64,000 nt of DNA from Granulicoccus phenolivorans DSM 17626 = NBRC 107789 = JCM 15570. GTDB taxonomy: Bacteria; Actinomycetota; Actinomycetes; Propionibacteriales; Propionibacteriaceae. Of the stretch, positions 18,508 to 26,761 are shown piece after piece. The stretch's first letter is position 1. The number at the start of each line of letters is the position of its first letter. The notes under the pieces were generated by a model, which was not told the DNA's origin, searched no databases, and was given only the letters and a program-made list of their open reading frames with translations. Both the position numbers and the translations under genes were made by a program. The stretch is from positions 120,817 through 184,816 of the forward strand of contig NZ_AUHH01000007.1 of NCBI RefSeq assembly GCF_000423085.1, written 5' to 3'.

Positions 18508-18604
18508 CACGAGATTTGTGCATTCTCCACAAGATCGTCCGGGTTCGGTTGGCCGTGCCGCACAGTCGGTTTCGGTCCGATGCGACTTCGCTCGACCGCG
18601 CGCT

Positions 18605-18610
18605 TAGGCT
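18605..18610 (+). promoter_or_regulatory. -10 box TAGGCT of a leaderless-type promoter
   Basis: TAGGCT ends 6 bases before the GTG of the acyltransferase at 18617. Confidence 0.6.
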
Positions 18611-18616
18611 GGGTCG

Positions 18617-19444
18617 GTGACAGGTCGAGAGCGGTACACGGCCCGCGGCGCAGCCCGCGGGCGCTTTGTGGCGCAGAACGTGTTGCTCAAATCGCTGTTG
18701 CACTCGCTGGTGCGGATCTCGGTGCACGGGACCGAGCGGCTGAAGGACGTGGAGGCCCCGTTCATCGTGCTGGGTAACCATTCCAGCCACCTGGACACAC
18801 CGCTGATCTTCGACGCCCTGCCCAACCGGCTGTCGAAGAACCTGGCTACCGGCGCGGCCGCCGATTACTGGTTCGACCGCAAGTGGAAGTCGCCCCCGAT
18901 GACCCTGTTCTTCAATGCGTTCCCCGTGGAACGCGGCCGGGGCACCAAGTACCGCGGGATGGCCGGACACCTGCTCAGCGACGGCGTACCGCTGCTCATC
19001 TTCCCCGAGGGAACCCGCTCGCGGACCAAGGCCATGGGCTCGTTCAAGCCGGGCGTGGCCTCGCTGTGCATTTCCCGGGACTGCCCCGCGATCCCCACCG
19101 GGATCGTCGGCGCCTCGCTGGCCATGCCGCGCGGGGCGAACTGGCCCAAGCCCGGCCGGCCGCCGGTGCATGTGACCTTCGGTGACCCGATGCGGGCCGA
19201 GCCCGGGGAGAACGCCCACGAGTTCTCCGACCGGCTGGCCGCCGCGGTCCGCGAACTGCACGACAGTACGGCGCTGGAGTACGGCTTCCCGACCATGAAG
19301 GACTTCGAGCAGGCGGCGATCGAGCCAGGTCCGCCGCCCAGTACCAGCGAGCCCAGCGATGCCGCCGACAATGGTCCCGCCGCCGGCGCGGACTCCGACG
19401 ACAACGACCAGGAATTCGACGGCTTCGACGAGCCAAGGAAGTGA
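18617..19444 (+). CDS. PlsC-type lysophospholipid acyltransferase
   Basis: A 275-residue member of the glycerol-phosphate O-acyltransferase family. The catalytic HX4D motif is NHSSHLD near residue 55, and the substrate-binding FPEGTRS follows about 80 residues later. The last 35 residues are acidic and low in complexity. Such enzymes acylate lysophosphatidate or related acceptors at the inner membrane face. The GTG start is leaderless-type. The stop codon touches the start region of the alkyl-DHAP-synthase-like gene, so the two are expressed together; DHAP or lyso-ether lipid as acceptor is a hypothesis from context. Confidence 0.88.
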   Translation: MTGRERYTARGAARGRFVAQNVLLKSLLHSLVRISVHGTERLKDVEAPFIVLGNHSSHLDTPLIFDALPNRLSKNLATGAAADYWFDRKWKSPPMTLFFNAFPVERGRGTKYRGMAGHLLSDGVPLLIFPEGTRSRTKAMGSFKPGVASLCISRDCPAIPTGIVGASLAMPRGANWPKPGRPPVHVTFGDPMRAEPGENAHEFSDRLAAAVRELHDSTALEYGFPTMKDFEQAAIEPGPPPSTSEPSDAADNGPAAGADSDDNDQEFDGFDEPRK

Positions 19445-19455
19445 AGGGACACAAC

Positions 19456-21312
19456 GTGAACGGCGTCAAGCACATGAAGTGGTGGGGTTGGGGAGTCGAG
19501 GGGATCGCTTTCAACCACGAGAACAAGCCGGCTTTTGCTCCCTTTGTACAGAAGGTGGTCGGGATTGATCTGCACGAGACCCCGCAGATGAAGCCGCCGG
19601 CCTTCGAGGAGATCGAGGTTCCGGCGTCGCTGCTCAGCGAGGAGTCGGTCACCAAGCTGCGTCGGCTGGTCGGTGATTCGTACGTGGTGCTCGACGACCA
19701 GGATCGGGTGGTGCATGCGTACGGGAAGTCGGTGCGCGACCTGATCCGGTTGCGTCGCGGGGACCTGCCCCGGGTGCCGGACGCGGTCTTGTACCCCGCC
19801 GATGAGAGTCAGGTCATCGCCATCATGAACTTCGCGCTGAGCGAGGACGCGGTGCTGATCCCGTTCGGCGGCGGCTCCAATATCGTCGGATCGCTCACCC
19901 CGGAGAAGGGCGAGACCCGACCGATCCTGTCGATCGACATGGGCCGGATGAACAAGGTGCTCGACCTCGACGCCGAATCCGGGCTGGCCCGGATCCAGGC
20001 CGGCGTGCTCGGCCCACACCTGGAGGAACAGCTGAACCGGCGCGGCTGGACGATGGGGCACTTCCCCGACTCCTTCACCCACTCCACCCTCGGCGGCTGG
20101 GTCGCGACCCGCTCCTCGGGGATGCAGTCGGACAAGTACGGCGACATCGGCGAGATCACCCGCGGGCTGCGAATGGTCACCCCGAGCCGGGCCGGGGACA
20201 GCGCCGAGGTGCTCGCACTGCGTCCGCTGCCGGCCACCTCGACCGGGCCGAGCGTCCGGGAGATGGTGCTGGGCTCCGAGGGCCGACTGGGGATCATCAC
20301 CGAGGTCACGGTGAACGTACGCCAGCAGGCCGAGGAACGCACCGTCATCGCGTACTTCTTCCCGACCTGGTCGGCGGGATTGAAGTGCATGCACGACATC
20401 GCCAAGAGCGAGGCCGAGGTGCTGGTCGCCCGCGTCTCCGATGCCCGCGAGACCGCGTTCTCCCTGGCCACGCAGAAGAAGAAGTCCCGGGCCTCGAAGT
20501 TCGTCAACGACGCCTTCTTCAAGGTCCTCCAGCGCAAGGGCTGGAACCTCGACGACCTGTGCATCAGCTACATCGGCTACGAGGGATCCAAGAAGCACGT
20601 CGCGCTGCAGAAGGACCTGGTCAAGGACATCGTCACCAGGCACGGCGGTGTCGTGGTCGGCACCGGTCCGGGCGCGATGTATGACCAGAAGAAGTTCGAC
20701 ACCCCCTACATCCGGGACTTTCTGCTGGACCGCGGTGCCGCCGCCGACGTGTCCGAGACCGCGGCGCCGTACTCCCGGCTGCAGGCGCTGTACGACAACA
20801 CCGTGGAGGCGGCGGAGCAGGCGATGGAGCGCCTGGGTGTGCAGGGCTACATCATGTGTCACCTGTCGCACAACTATCACTCCGGTGCCTGCCTGTACTT
20901 CACCTTCGCGATCCGCGACATGTCCGAGGATGTGCTGGACAAGTACGACGAGGTCAAGCGTGCGATTCAGCAGGCATTCATCGACAGCCATGGCACGTTG
21001 TCCCATCACCACGGCGTGGGGGTGGAGCACAGCCCGTGGCTGGTGGAGGACATCTCCCAGGCCGGTGCCGACATGATCCGGACCCTGTTCGAGGGCGTCG
21101 ATCCGGGCAACAACCTGAACCCCGGGAAGGTCGTTCACGACGGCCTGCCCGGCGTCTCGGTGGTGTCCAGCGACCATGTGGCGCAGCCGATCACCCATCG
21201 CCGGGTCGTCGAGGGCCGGTCGGCCCAGACCCCGAAGCCGGCCGAGAAGGCTGCCGGCAACGGGTCGGCGCCGGTGGCTCAGGACGCCGAGGCTCCCGCT
21301 CCCCAGGCCTGA
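19456..21312 (+). CDS. alkyldihydroxyacetonephosphate synthase-like FAD oxidase
   Basis: A 618-residue flavoprotein of the AGPS type, which in ether-lipid synthesis replaces the acyl chain of acyl-DHAP by a fatty alcohol. The FAD domain has IPFGGGSNIVG, HSTLGGWVATRSSGMQSDKYG and GSEGRLGIITEV. The C-terminal half has the AGPS-typical YHSGACLYFTF and a triple histidine in SHHHGVGVEH, which in characterised AGPS is needed for catalysis. The length fits AGPS and exceeds ordinary D-lactate dehydrogenases. I prefer GTG 19456 with AAGGGA six bases upstream; GTG 19441, overlapping the previous stop, is the alternative. It could also act on another substrate, as in many actinobacteria the pathway is unproven. 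Confidence 0.85.
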   Translation: MNGVKHMKWWGWGVEGIAFNHENKPAFAPFVQKVVGIDLHETPQMKPPAFEEIEVPASLLSEESVTKLRRLVGDSYVVLDDQDRVVHAYGKSVRDLIRLRRGDLPRVPDAVLYPADESQVIAIMNFALSEDAVLIPFGGGSNIVGSLTPEKGETRPILSIDMGRMNKVLDLDAESGLARIQAGVLGPHLEEQLNRRGWTMGHFPDSFTHSTLGGWVATRSSGMQSDKYGDIGEITRGLRMVTPSRAGDSAEVLALRPLPATSTGPSVREMVLGSEGRLGIITEVTVNVRQQAEERTVIAYFFPTWSAGLKCMHDIAKSEAEVLVARVSDARETAFSLATQKKKSRASKFVNDAFFKVLQRKGWNLDDLCISYIGYEGSKKHVALQKDLVKDIVTRHGGVVVGTGPGAMYDQKKFDTPYIRDFLLDRGAAADVSETAAPYSRLQALYDNTVEAAEQAMERLGVQGYIMCHLSHNYHSGACLYFTFAIRDMSEDVLDKYDEVKRAIQQAFIDSHGTLSHHHGVGVEHSPWLVEDISQAGADMIRTLFEGVDPGNNLNPGKVVHDGLPGVSVVSSDHVAQPITHRRVVEGRSAQTPKPAEKAAGNGSAPVAQDAEAPAPQA

Positions 21313-21347
21313 TCGGAGCGCGGGCCGGATCGGCGGCGGGGCCGGGC

Positions 21348-22199
21348 TCAGGCCTTTTCCAGGCGCCACTCCCCGTAGCCGCGCAGCAGAATCACTGCCG
21401 GGTAGACCAGCCCACTGATTTCCAGGGGGGTCTGCCCGGTGGTGCAGTATTCGGCGCGGTAGCGCCGAGTGGCCCGGTCATAGACGTAGACGTGCAGCGC
21501 GTCGCTCGTCCCGGTGGGCCGGTAGCCGATGCGCAGGGCGTCGGTCGGGGTGCCGGCGAAGGTGAGCACCGCCGGGCCGCTCCCGGTGACCGGGCTGGGC
21601 GCGTCGGGCAGGTCGTTCCAACTGGTCAGGGTGATCTGCCAGTCCCCCTCGGCGTGCACCAGGATGCGGTTGCGCTGCGGGACCGGCCGGCCGTGATCCT
21701 GGTCGATCAGCCACCGGCGATCCAGCACCTCACCGCCGGTGCGCCCGGACAGGATTGCGGTGGCGGTGTTCGTGTTCCACACCGTCAACGGTCCGGTGCA
21801 GTTCGCGCAGTGGAAGTCGACGACGGTGGCGAAGTCCCCCGCGCGGGTGTATTCGAGGACCGCGTTCCCGTGACCGGTGAACACCGCAGGCGCCCCGTCC
21901 CGGACGGTCCCGGTCTGTACCGGGTCGTCCGCCGCCGGGGTCGGGTCGGGTTCGGCCGGCGCGCTCGAGCCCTGCGCCGGTGGGTGGCAGGCATCGTAGG
22001 CCGGCGGCGCCGCTGACCCGACGGGAGTCGGACTCGGTGTGGGCGCGGGGGCCAGGATCGGTCGGATCACGATCGTGCCCCCGACCACCAGCGCACCCAG
22101 CAGCACCCCGATCAGCACCAGGACGCCGACGGGCAGCGCACGGCCGGCCGGGGTCGGTGCGGGCGGCATGTTGCCGGGCGACGGGGCGTTCCAGGTCAC
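21348..22199 (-). CDS. membrane-anchored protein of unknown function
   Basis: A 283-residue protein with a Pro-rich N-terminus, one membrane helix (about residues 22-46), a Pro/Ala/Thr linker to about residue 95 and an outer beta-rich domain. The outer domain has a CANC motif (in DFHCANCTGP) and Trp-rich strands such as GDWQITLTSWNDLP, resembling small cell-surface sensory or binding domains. The GTG follows TAGGAT by 6 bases. It converges with the AGPS-like gene. No enzyme signature is recognised. Confidence 0.75.
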   Translation of the reverse strand: MTWNAPSPGNMPPAPTPAGRALPVGVLVLIGVLLGALVVGGTIVIRPILAPAPTPSPTPVGSAAPPAYDACHPPAQGSSAPAEPDPTPAADDPVQTGTVRDGAPAVFTGHGNAVLEYTRAGDFATVVDFHCANCTGPLTVWNTNTATAILSGRTGGEVLDRRWLIDQDHGRPVPQRNRILVHAEGDWQITLTSWNDLPDAPSPVTGSGPAVLTFAGTPTDALRIGYRPTGTSDALHVYVYDRATRRYRAEYCTTGQTPLEISGLVYPAVILLRGYGEWRLEKA

Positions 22200-22205
22200 G
22201 AACCG

Positions 22206-22211
22206 ATCCTA
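22206..22211 (-). promoter_or_regulatory. -10 box TAGGAT of a leaderless-type promoter
   Basis: Minus-strand TAGGAT ends 6 bases before the GTG at 22199. It abuts copy 1 of the 90-bp repeat. Confidence 0.55.
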
Positions 22212-22223
22212 GGCGGCGGTGGC

Positions 22224-22313
22224 GTCCCGATCCTGCCACCAGTCGCCCCGAAACCGGCTCCGCGGCCCGATTCCGGCCCGATGGTGGCAGGATCGGACCA
22301 TCGGCCCCGGGTC
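22224..22313. repeat. 90-bp palindromic repeat, copy 1
   Basis: Near-identical to 23567-23656 (about 6 differences in 90 bases, same length, same orientation). It contains a perfect 14-bp inverted repeat (CCGATCCTGCCACC at 22227-22240, complement at 22283-22296) around a 42-base centre. It lies between the frameshifted MaoC gene and the promoter of the 21348-22199 gene. It resembles a non-autonomous palindromic element; no transposase is nearby. Confidence 0.85.
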
Positions 22314-22320
22314 TCGGCGA

Positions 22321-22784
22321 TCACTCAACCGGGGACCGCAGGGACAGCACGGCAGTGCCGGGCGCCAGCACCGCCCCGGCGGCGTCCACCACGCGCAGGT
22401 CGAGCGCGAGTTGGCGCTCAGGCCCTCGCCGGAAGTAGCCCGGGTAACCGTCGCCACGACTTCGAATTCGGCATCCTTGAGGGCGGGCCTGCGGTACTGC
22501 AGCGACAACTCGCGGATCCGGCCGGCGCCCGCGAGCCACTCGCGTAGGAACACGTGCACGTATGACCACTGCAGCCGCCCCATACCGATGGCGCCCGGGT
22601 ACCCGGCGGCGCGTCCGGCGGCGTCGTCCATGTGGATCGGAACGAACTCATCGTTCACCGCCGCGTAGCGGTTCCATTCGGCCGGGCCCGAGGCGCGTCG
22701 CCCCGAGGAAATGGTGTCGCCCACCTGCGCGGCGCCGGGCCGCACCTGGGCACCGAGCACCGGCCATTGCATTCTCGTCGTCAT
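22321..22784 (-). pseudogene. MaoC-like dehydratase, frameshifted
   Basis: Second gene of a MaoC pair. The first 115 or so residues from ATG 22784 read as a hot-dog hydratase (NDEFVPIHMDDAAGRAAGYPG is the family-like segment, with the Asp and His of the active site region). Near 22418-22430 the frame is lost; the family-like ending (RQLALDLRVVDAAG to VLSLRSPVE) continues in the next frame to a TGA at 22321. One missing base in a GGC-rich run would explain it, and the repaired protein would be 154 residues. Either the gene is newly broken or the assembly has an error. It starts 8 bases after its partner's stop. Confidence 0.75.
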
Positions 22785-22792
22785 TGGTTCGG

Positions 22793-23329
22793 TCAGTACC
22801 GAATCGATGTGTTGATTTCGCTGCGCACGTGGTCGCCACGCTGGTTCGTCCACACCTGCTCACTCAGGGTGAACAGCATCAGGCCGTGGCGTCCCGCGCG
22901 CTCCCGGTACCCGATGACGCGCAGTTCCGAACGAATCACGTCACCCACCCGCATCGGTACCCCATAGGTGGCCGCCGTGCCGCCATTCAGCTGCACCGAC
23001 AGGCCCGGCCCCCGGATGCCGAGCGCCTTCTCGACCCGGTCGGGGTCGCGGTGCTTCGGTGTGATGAGCGGCACCGAATGATCGGCCAGCAGCCACGCGA
23101 AGGGGTTGAACTCATCCGGCGCGACGTAACCACCACGTTCGGCTTCGGCAAACTCCGCGTCGAGGTACTCCCGCGGCGGCGGGCTCGGATAGTAAGTCGC
23201 GATCGCCCAGCGTCGGATGTCGGACTCATTCACGGGGAAGGAAACCCGCCATTCGGCCAGTCTGCCCACCACGGCGCGCATGGCCTCAGAGATGTGGCTG
23301 CGCATCGTGCTCGGTGATCGGTGCGTCAT
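22793..23329 (-). CDS. MaoC-type dehydratase, N-terminal-like subunit
   Basis: A 178-residue hot-dog fold protein of the FAS1/MaoC dehydratase N-terminal type, which usually forms a heterodimer with a short MaoC partner and hydrates or dehydrates acyl thioesters. Visible features are ATYYPSPPPREYLD near residue 45, PDEFNPFAWLL, and GTAATYGVPMRVGD followed by a strand-rich C-terminus. Pairing with the short MaoC gene at 22321-22784 matches HadAB-like sets. The ATG has GAGG upstream and a candidate palindromic operator 65 bases away. The pair is flanked on both sides by copies of a 90-bp repeat. Confidence 0.85.
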   Translation of the reverse strand: MTHRSPSTMRSHISEAMRAVVGRLAEWRVSFPVNESDIRRWAIATYYPSPPPREYLDAEFAEAERGGYVAPDEFNPFAWLLADHSVPLITPKHRDPDRVEKALGIRGPGLSVQLNGGTAATYGVPMRVGDVIRSELRVIGYRERAGRHGLMLFTLSEQVWTNQRGDHVRSEINTSIRY

Positions 23330-23393
23330 TGCCTGCCTCGGGGTCGGTGACGTGTTCCGGTGCGGGAATCGACCCCGCACAGCTATCACCACA

Positions 23394-23409
23394 GTAACAT
23401 AAGTGTAAC
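23394..23409. promoter_or_regulatory. candidate operator GTnACA-N4-TGTnAC
   Basis: The 16 bases GTAACATAAGTGTAAC form an interrupted palindrome in an unusually AT-rich patch upstream of the MaoC pair. It overlaps a possible minus-strand -10 (TATGTT). The binding factor is unknown. Confidence 0.45.
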
Positions 23410-23566
23410 ATCACTGATAAGTGCCGGCCTGTGGCACCGACTGCGCATGACGAGGTACTGGCCCGCACGCAATCATGCTGAACCACCATTGTCGGGAACG
23501 TGGCGCCCTGGGTGCCGCCCGCCTGGGTCCGGCGCCGGCGCAGCGGCCCGGTGCGGCGGCCGCGGT

Positions 23567-23656
23567 GTCCCGATCCTGCCACCAGTGGCCCCGAAACCGG
23601 CTCCGGAGCCCGATTCCGGCCCGACAGTGGCAGGATCGGACCATCGGCCCGGGGTC
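23567..23656. repeat. 90-bp palindromic repeat, copy 2
   Basis: Direct copy of 22224-22313. Inverted arms are CCGATCCTGCCAC (23570-23582) and its complement (23627-23639). Together with the operator patch it fills the gap between the MaoC pair and the sensor kinase gene; I see no gene in 23410-23728. Confidence 0.85.
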
Positions 23657-23728
23657 ACCCACCCCGGGGCACAGCGCGCCAGGACAGGTTTCGGTCCCGG
23701 GTCGGATGTGTGGACGCCGGGCGCTGAT

Positions 23729-23734
23729 TAGGCT
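23729..23734 (+). promoter_or_regulatory. -10 box TAGGCT of a leaderless-type promoter
   Basis: TAGGCT ends 7 bases before the ATG of the sensor kinase at 23742. Confidence 0.6.
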
Positions 23735-23741
23735 GGTGGGG

Positions 23742-25103
23742 ATGAACGATTCAGCCGCCTCTCGGTCCGGCGCCAGGTCCACCGGCACGTCCGGGCATCC
23801 CCGGCTGGATGCCCTCGGTGCTTGGTCCTCGGCCAGCACCATCGAGCCACCCCGGAGTTGGGTGGCCGATGTCGGCATGGCCGGATTTTTCCTGGTCGCC
23901 ACGGTCATCCCCTACTTCTTCCTCAGTTCCCTGGGCTTCTTCGGGTGGCAGGAGCACTGGTCCCAGTTGCTGGTCGGACTCCTGCTGGTGCTGCCGCTGG
24001 CGTTGCGCACGCACTATCCGATGGTGATGCTCGCGCTCAGCACCATCGGCGGGATCGCCCACATAATCTTCCTGGACCAGCCGCTGCCGGCGCTGGTCGT
24101 GGTGCCGATCCAGGTCTATTCGGTGGCGCGCTGGGTCGAGGACTCCCGCAAGTCCCGCCTGGCAGTGATCGTGGGGGCAGCCGGCTCGATCGCCGGGCCG
24201 CTGAGTTGGGCGCTGGGCGAGGAGCCCGGCTGGACGGTGAACGTGTTCGTGCTGGCCGTGCTGGTCTGCGCCGGCTCGGTGTTCACCCCCTACCTGGTGG
24301 GACGCCGGGTCCGCGAAGCCACTCGGGCCCGGTTGGACGCCGAGCAGGCCGCCGAGGATCAACTTGCCCGGGCCATGGCCGAGCGGGAGCAGGCGGCCCG
24401 GCTCAGCGAGGTCCGGGCCCGGCAGCAGATCGCCCGCGAACTGCACGATGTGGTCGCCCACTCGGTCTCGGTGATGGTGGTCCAGGCCGAGGGCGGCCGC
24501 GCCCTGGCAGCCAAGAAGCCCGAGCGGGCCGCCGAGGTCCTGGAAACGATCGCCAGTACCGGGCGCGAGGCGCTGACCGAGATGCGCCGGATCGTCGGGG
24601 TGCTGCGCTCGGATCCCAACGAAGAGCCCGAGTACGTGCCCGCGCCACGCCTGGCCGATATCCCGGGCATGGTAGAGCGCACCGGGAGCCGGGTCAGCCT
24701 CGATGTCCGCGGCACCCCGCCGGAAGTGGGCAGCTCGCTGGCGCTGACCACCTATCGCGTGGTTCAGGAGGCGCTGACCAACTTTCTCAAGCACGCCGGT
24801 CCCGCCGCGCACGCCACGGTGCACCTGCACTATCTGCCGCACCGGATCCACCTCGAGGTCCGCGACAACGGCGCCGGCGCCACGGCCACCGACGACGGCC
24901 ACGGCAACGGCCTGCGCGGGATGCGCGAACGCGTCCACGCAATGGGCGGCACCCTGGTCACCGGTCCGCACCCCGACGGGGGTTTCTGCGTCCGGGCCGA
25001 CCTGCCGATCGATGCCGACCGGGTAAAGTCGCGCACACCCCATTCGGGGCCGTCCGATTCCGCTCGAAGGGAACTCCATGATCCGGGTCTTCCTGGTCGA
25101 TGA
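23742..25103 (+). CDS. two-component sensor histidine kinase (NarL-type partner)
   Basis: A 453-residue HPK7/DesK-like kinase. Several membrane helices fill about residues 45-195, followed by a coiled stretch, the HisKA_3 dimerisation domain with phospho-acceptor His235 in RELHDVVAHSVSVM, and an HATPase domain with DNGAGA and GNGLRGMRERV. There is little extracellular sequence, so the stimulus is likely sensed in the membrane. The gene overlaps the response regulator by 26 bases. Transcription appears leaderless from TAGGCT. The target genes are unknown; the AEC transporter downstream is one candidate. Confidence 0.95.
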   Translation: MNDSAASRSGARSTGTSGHPRLDALGAWSSASTIEPPRSWVADVGMAGFFLVATVIPYFFLSSLGFFGWQEHWSQLLVGLLLVLPLALRTHYPMVMLALSTIGGIAHIIFLDQPLPALVVVPIQVYSVARWVEDSRKSRLAVIVGAAGSIAGPLSWALGEEPGWTVNVFVLAVLVCAGSVFTPYLVGRRVREATRARLDAEQAAEDQLARAMAEREQAARLSEVRARQQIARELHDVVAHSVSVMVVQAEGGRALAAKKPERAAEVLETIASTGREALTEMRRIVGVLRSDPNEEPEYVPAPRLADIPGMVERTGSRVSLDVRGTPPEVGSSLALTTYRVVQEALTNFLKHAGPAAHATVHLHYLPHRIHLEVRDNGAGATATDDGHGNGLRGMRERVHAMGGTLVTGPHPDGGFCVRADLPIDADRVKSRTPHSGPSDSARRELHDPGLPGR

Positions 25104-25737
25104 CCAGTCTTTGGTACGCAGCGGCTTTCGGATGCTGATCGAGGCCGAGGACGACCTGGAGATCATCGGGGAAGCCTCCGACGGGGCCGAGGCGGTGGAA
25201 CAACTGCTGAAGGATCCGGCCGACGTCGTGCTGATGGACATCCGGATGCCCAACATGGACGGGGTCGAGGCCACCCGGCGACTGATTGCGGCGGATCTGG
25301 GCATCCGGGTGCTGGTGCTGACCACCTTCGATCTGGATGAGTACGTCTTCTCCGCGCTGAAAGCCGGGGCGTCGGGGTTCCTGCTCAAGGACGCCCGCCC
25401 CGAGGAACTGCTGTCGGCGATCCGCAACGTCGCTGCCGGCGATGCCGTGGTGGCCCCCAGCGCGACCCGACGGCTGCTGGACCACGTGGTCTCCTCGCTG
25501 CCCAGCCAACCGGGCCAGTCCGGGCCGGACCCGCGCCTGGAGGTGTTGACCGAACGCGAGCTGGAAGTGCTCACCGAAATCGCGCACGGGGCCACCAACG
25601 CCGAGATCGGTGCCCGGCTGTACATGGCCGAGGGCACCGTGAAGACCCATATCGGCCGCCTGCTGTCGAAGCTGCGCTGCCGGGACCGGGTGTCGCTGGT
25701 GCTGTTCGCGTACGAAACCGGCGTGGTCGGCCGCTGA
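25078..25737 (+). CDS. LuxR/NarL-family response regulator
   Basis: A 219-residue regulator with an N-terminal receiver domain (acidic pocket DDQ near residue 9, phospho-acceptor Asp54 in LMDIRMPN, Lys in LLKDARPEE) and a C-terminal LuxR helix-turn-helix (LTERELEVLTEIAHGATNAEIG...TVKTHIGRLL). The ATG has AAGGGA upstream inside the kinase gene. It is the cognate partner of the kinase at 23742-25103. Confidence 0.96.
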   Translation: MIRVFLVDDQSLVRSGFRMLIEAEDDLEIIGEASDGAEAVEQLLKDPADVVLMDIRMPNMDGVEATRRLIAADLGIRVLVLTTFDLDEYVFSALKAGASGFLLKDARPEELLSAIRNVAAGDAVVAPSATRRLLDHVVSSLPSQPGQSGPDPRLEVLTERELEVLTEIAHGATNAEIGARLYMAEGTVKTHIGRLLSKLRCRDRVSLVLFAYETGVVGR

Positions 25738-25795
25738 GCCCACCGGCAACAACGGCAACACTCGGCAAGACCTGCCCGCACCCGCGGGCCGGGCA

Positions 25796-25801
25796 TAGAT
25801 T
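25796..25801 (+). promoter_or_regulatory. -10 box TAGATT of a leaderless-type promoter
   Basis: TAGATT ends 6 bases before the GTG of the AEC transporter at 25808. Confidence 0.6.
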
Positions 25802-25807
25802 GAGACC

Positions 25808-26746
25808 GTGCTCCAGGTCCTCAACGCCACCGGTCCGATCTACCTGTTGGTTGCCCTGGGCTTCGTCCTGACCCGGACCGGAGTCTTCCACCGGGCCCAG
25901 ATCATGGCCTTGGGCCTGTTCATCTCCAAGGTGGCCCTGCCCTGCCTGATCGGCGGCACCCTGGCCCGCAGTGATCCGCGGAAGGTCCTCAATCCCACGT
26001 ATCTGACCACCTACGGGCTGGCCAGCCTGGCGGCCTTCGGTGCCGGGGTCGCGGTGGCGATGCTGATCTGGAAGCTGAAACTGACCCCGGCCGCCTTCGT
26101 GGGGATGGGGGCCGGCGGGTCGAACTCGGCCTTCATGGGGTACCCGATCGCGCTGAGCATCGTCCCGCAAGCGGCCGGACTGTCGCTGGGCATGAACGCG
26201 ATGATCGAGATGATCATCCTGATCCCGCTGATCCTGTTGCTGGCCGATCTCGGCGCCGCGGGGTCGGGCTGGACGGCGCTGCGCCGGGCCGCCATCGGCC
26301 TGTTCAAGAACCCGATCCTGATCGGCGTGTTCCTGGGCCTGATCTGGTCATTCACGCCGTTCGAGCTGCCGGGGGTGCTGAACAGCACCCTGCTGCTGGT
26401 CGGGGCCGCGACCAGCCCGGTGGCGCTGATCTACTGCGGCGGGATGCTGGTCGGGCTGAATCCGCGCAAGGAACTGGGCCGGGCCGCGGTCATCTCGGCG
26501 ATGAAGCTGCTGCTGCACCCGGCGCTGGCGATGGGCGTGCTGTGGCTGCTCACCACGCTGGGGATGCCGGCCCTGGAGCCGCAGATGCGTACGGCCCTGC
26601 TGATCACCGCGGCGCTGCCGTGTTTCATGGCCGGACCGATCTACGCCTCCAAACACGGCCTGGCCGAGGGAGCGTCGGCGGCGGTGGCGGTCTCCACGAT
26701 CATGTCGTTCTTCACCCTGTCGGCGCTGATCGCCTTCCTGCACTAG
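25808..26746 (+). CDS. AEC-family transporter
   Basis: A 312-residue auxin efflux carrier family permease with about ten hydrophobic segments in two inverted halves. Family-like features are the N-terminal GPIYLLVALGFVLTRTG, the GAGGSNSAFMGYPI segment in the first half and the repeat-related PCFMAGPIYASKHG in the second. Bacterial members export or import small organic acids such as malate or malonate; the substrate here is unknown. It has its own leaderless-type promoter directly after the two-component genes. Confidence 0.9.
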   Translation: MLQVLNATGPIYLLVALGFVLTRTGVFHRAQIMALGLFISKVALPCLIGGTLARSDPRKVLNPTYLTTYGLASLAAFGAGVAVAMLIWKLKLTPAAFVGMGAGGSNSAFMGYPIALSIVPQAAGLSLGMNAMIEMIILIPLILLLADLGAAGSGWTALRRAAIGLFKNPILIGVFLGLIWSFTPFELPGVLNSTLLLVGAATSPVALIYCGGMLVGLNPRKELGRAAVISAMKLLLHPALAMGVLWLLTTLGMPALEPQMRTALLITAALPCFMAGPIYASKHGLAEGASAAVAVSTIMSFFTLSALIAFLH

Positions 26747-26761
26747 GCGCCCGGCCCCACC

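Noticed and set aside
22209..22853. MaoC gene read in one frame to 22209
   Set aside because: After about residue 115 the frame turns into Arg/Trp/Cys-rich sequence and runs into the 90-bp repeat, while the family-like ending is in another frame; treated as a frameshift instead.
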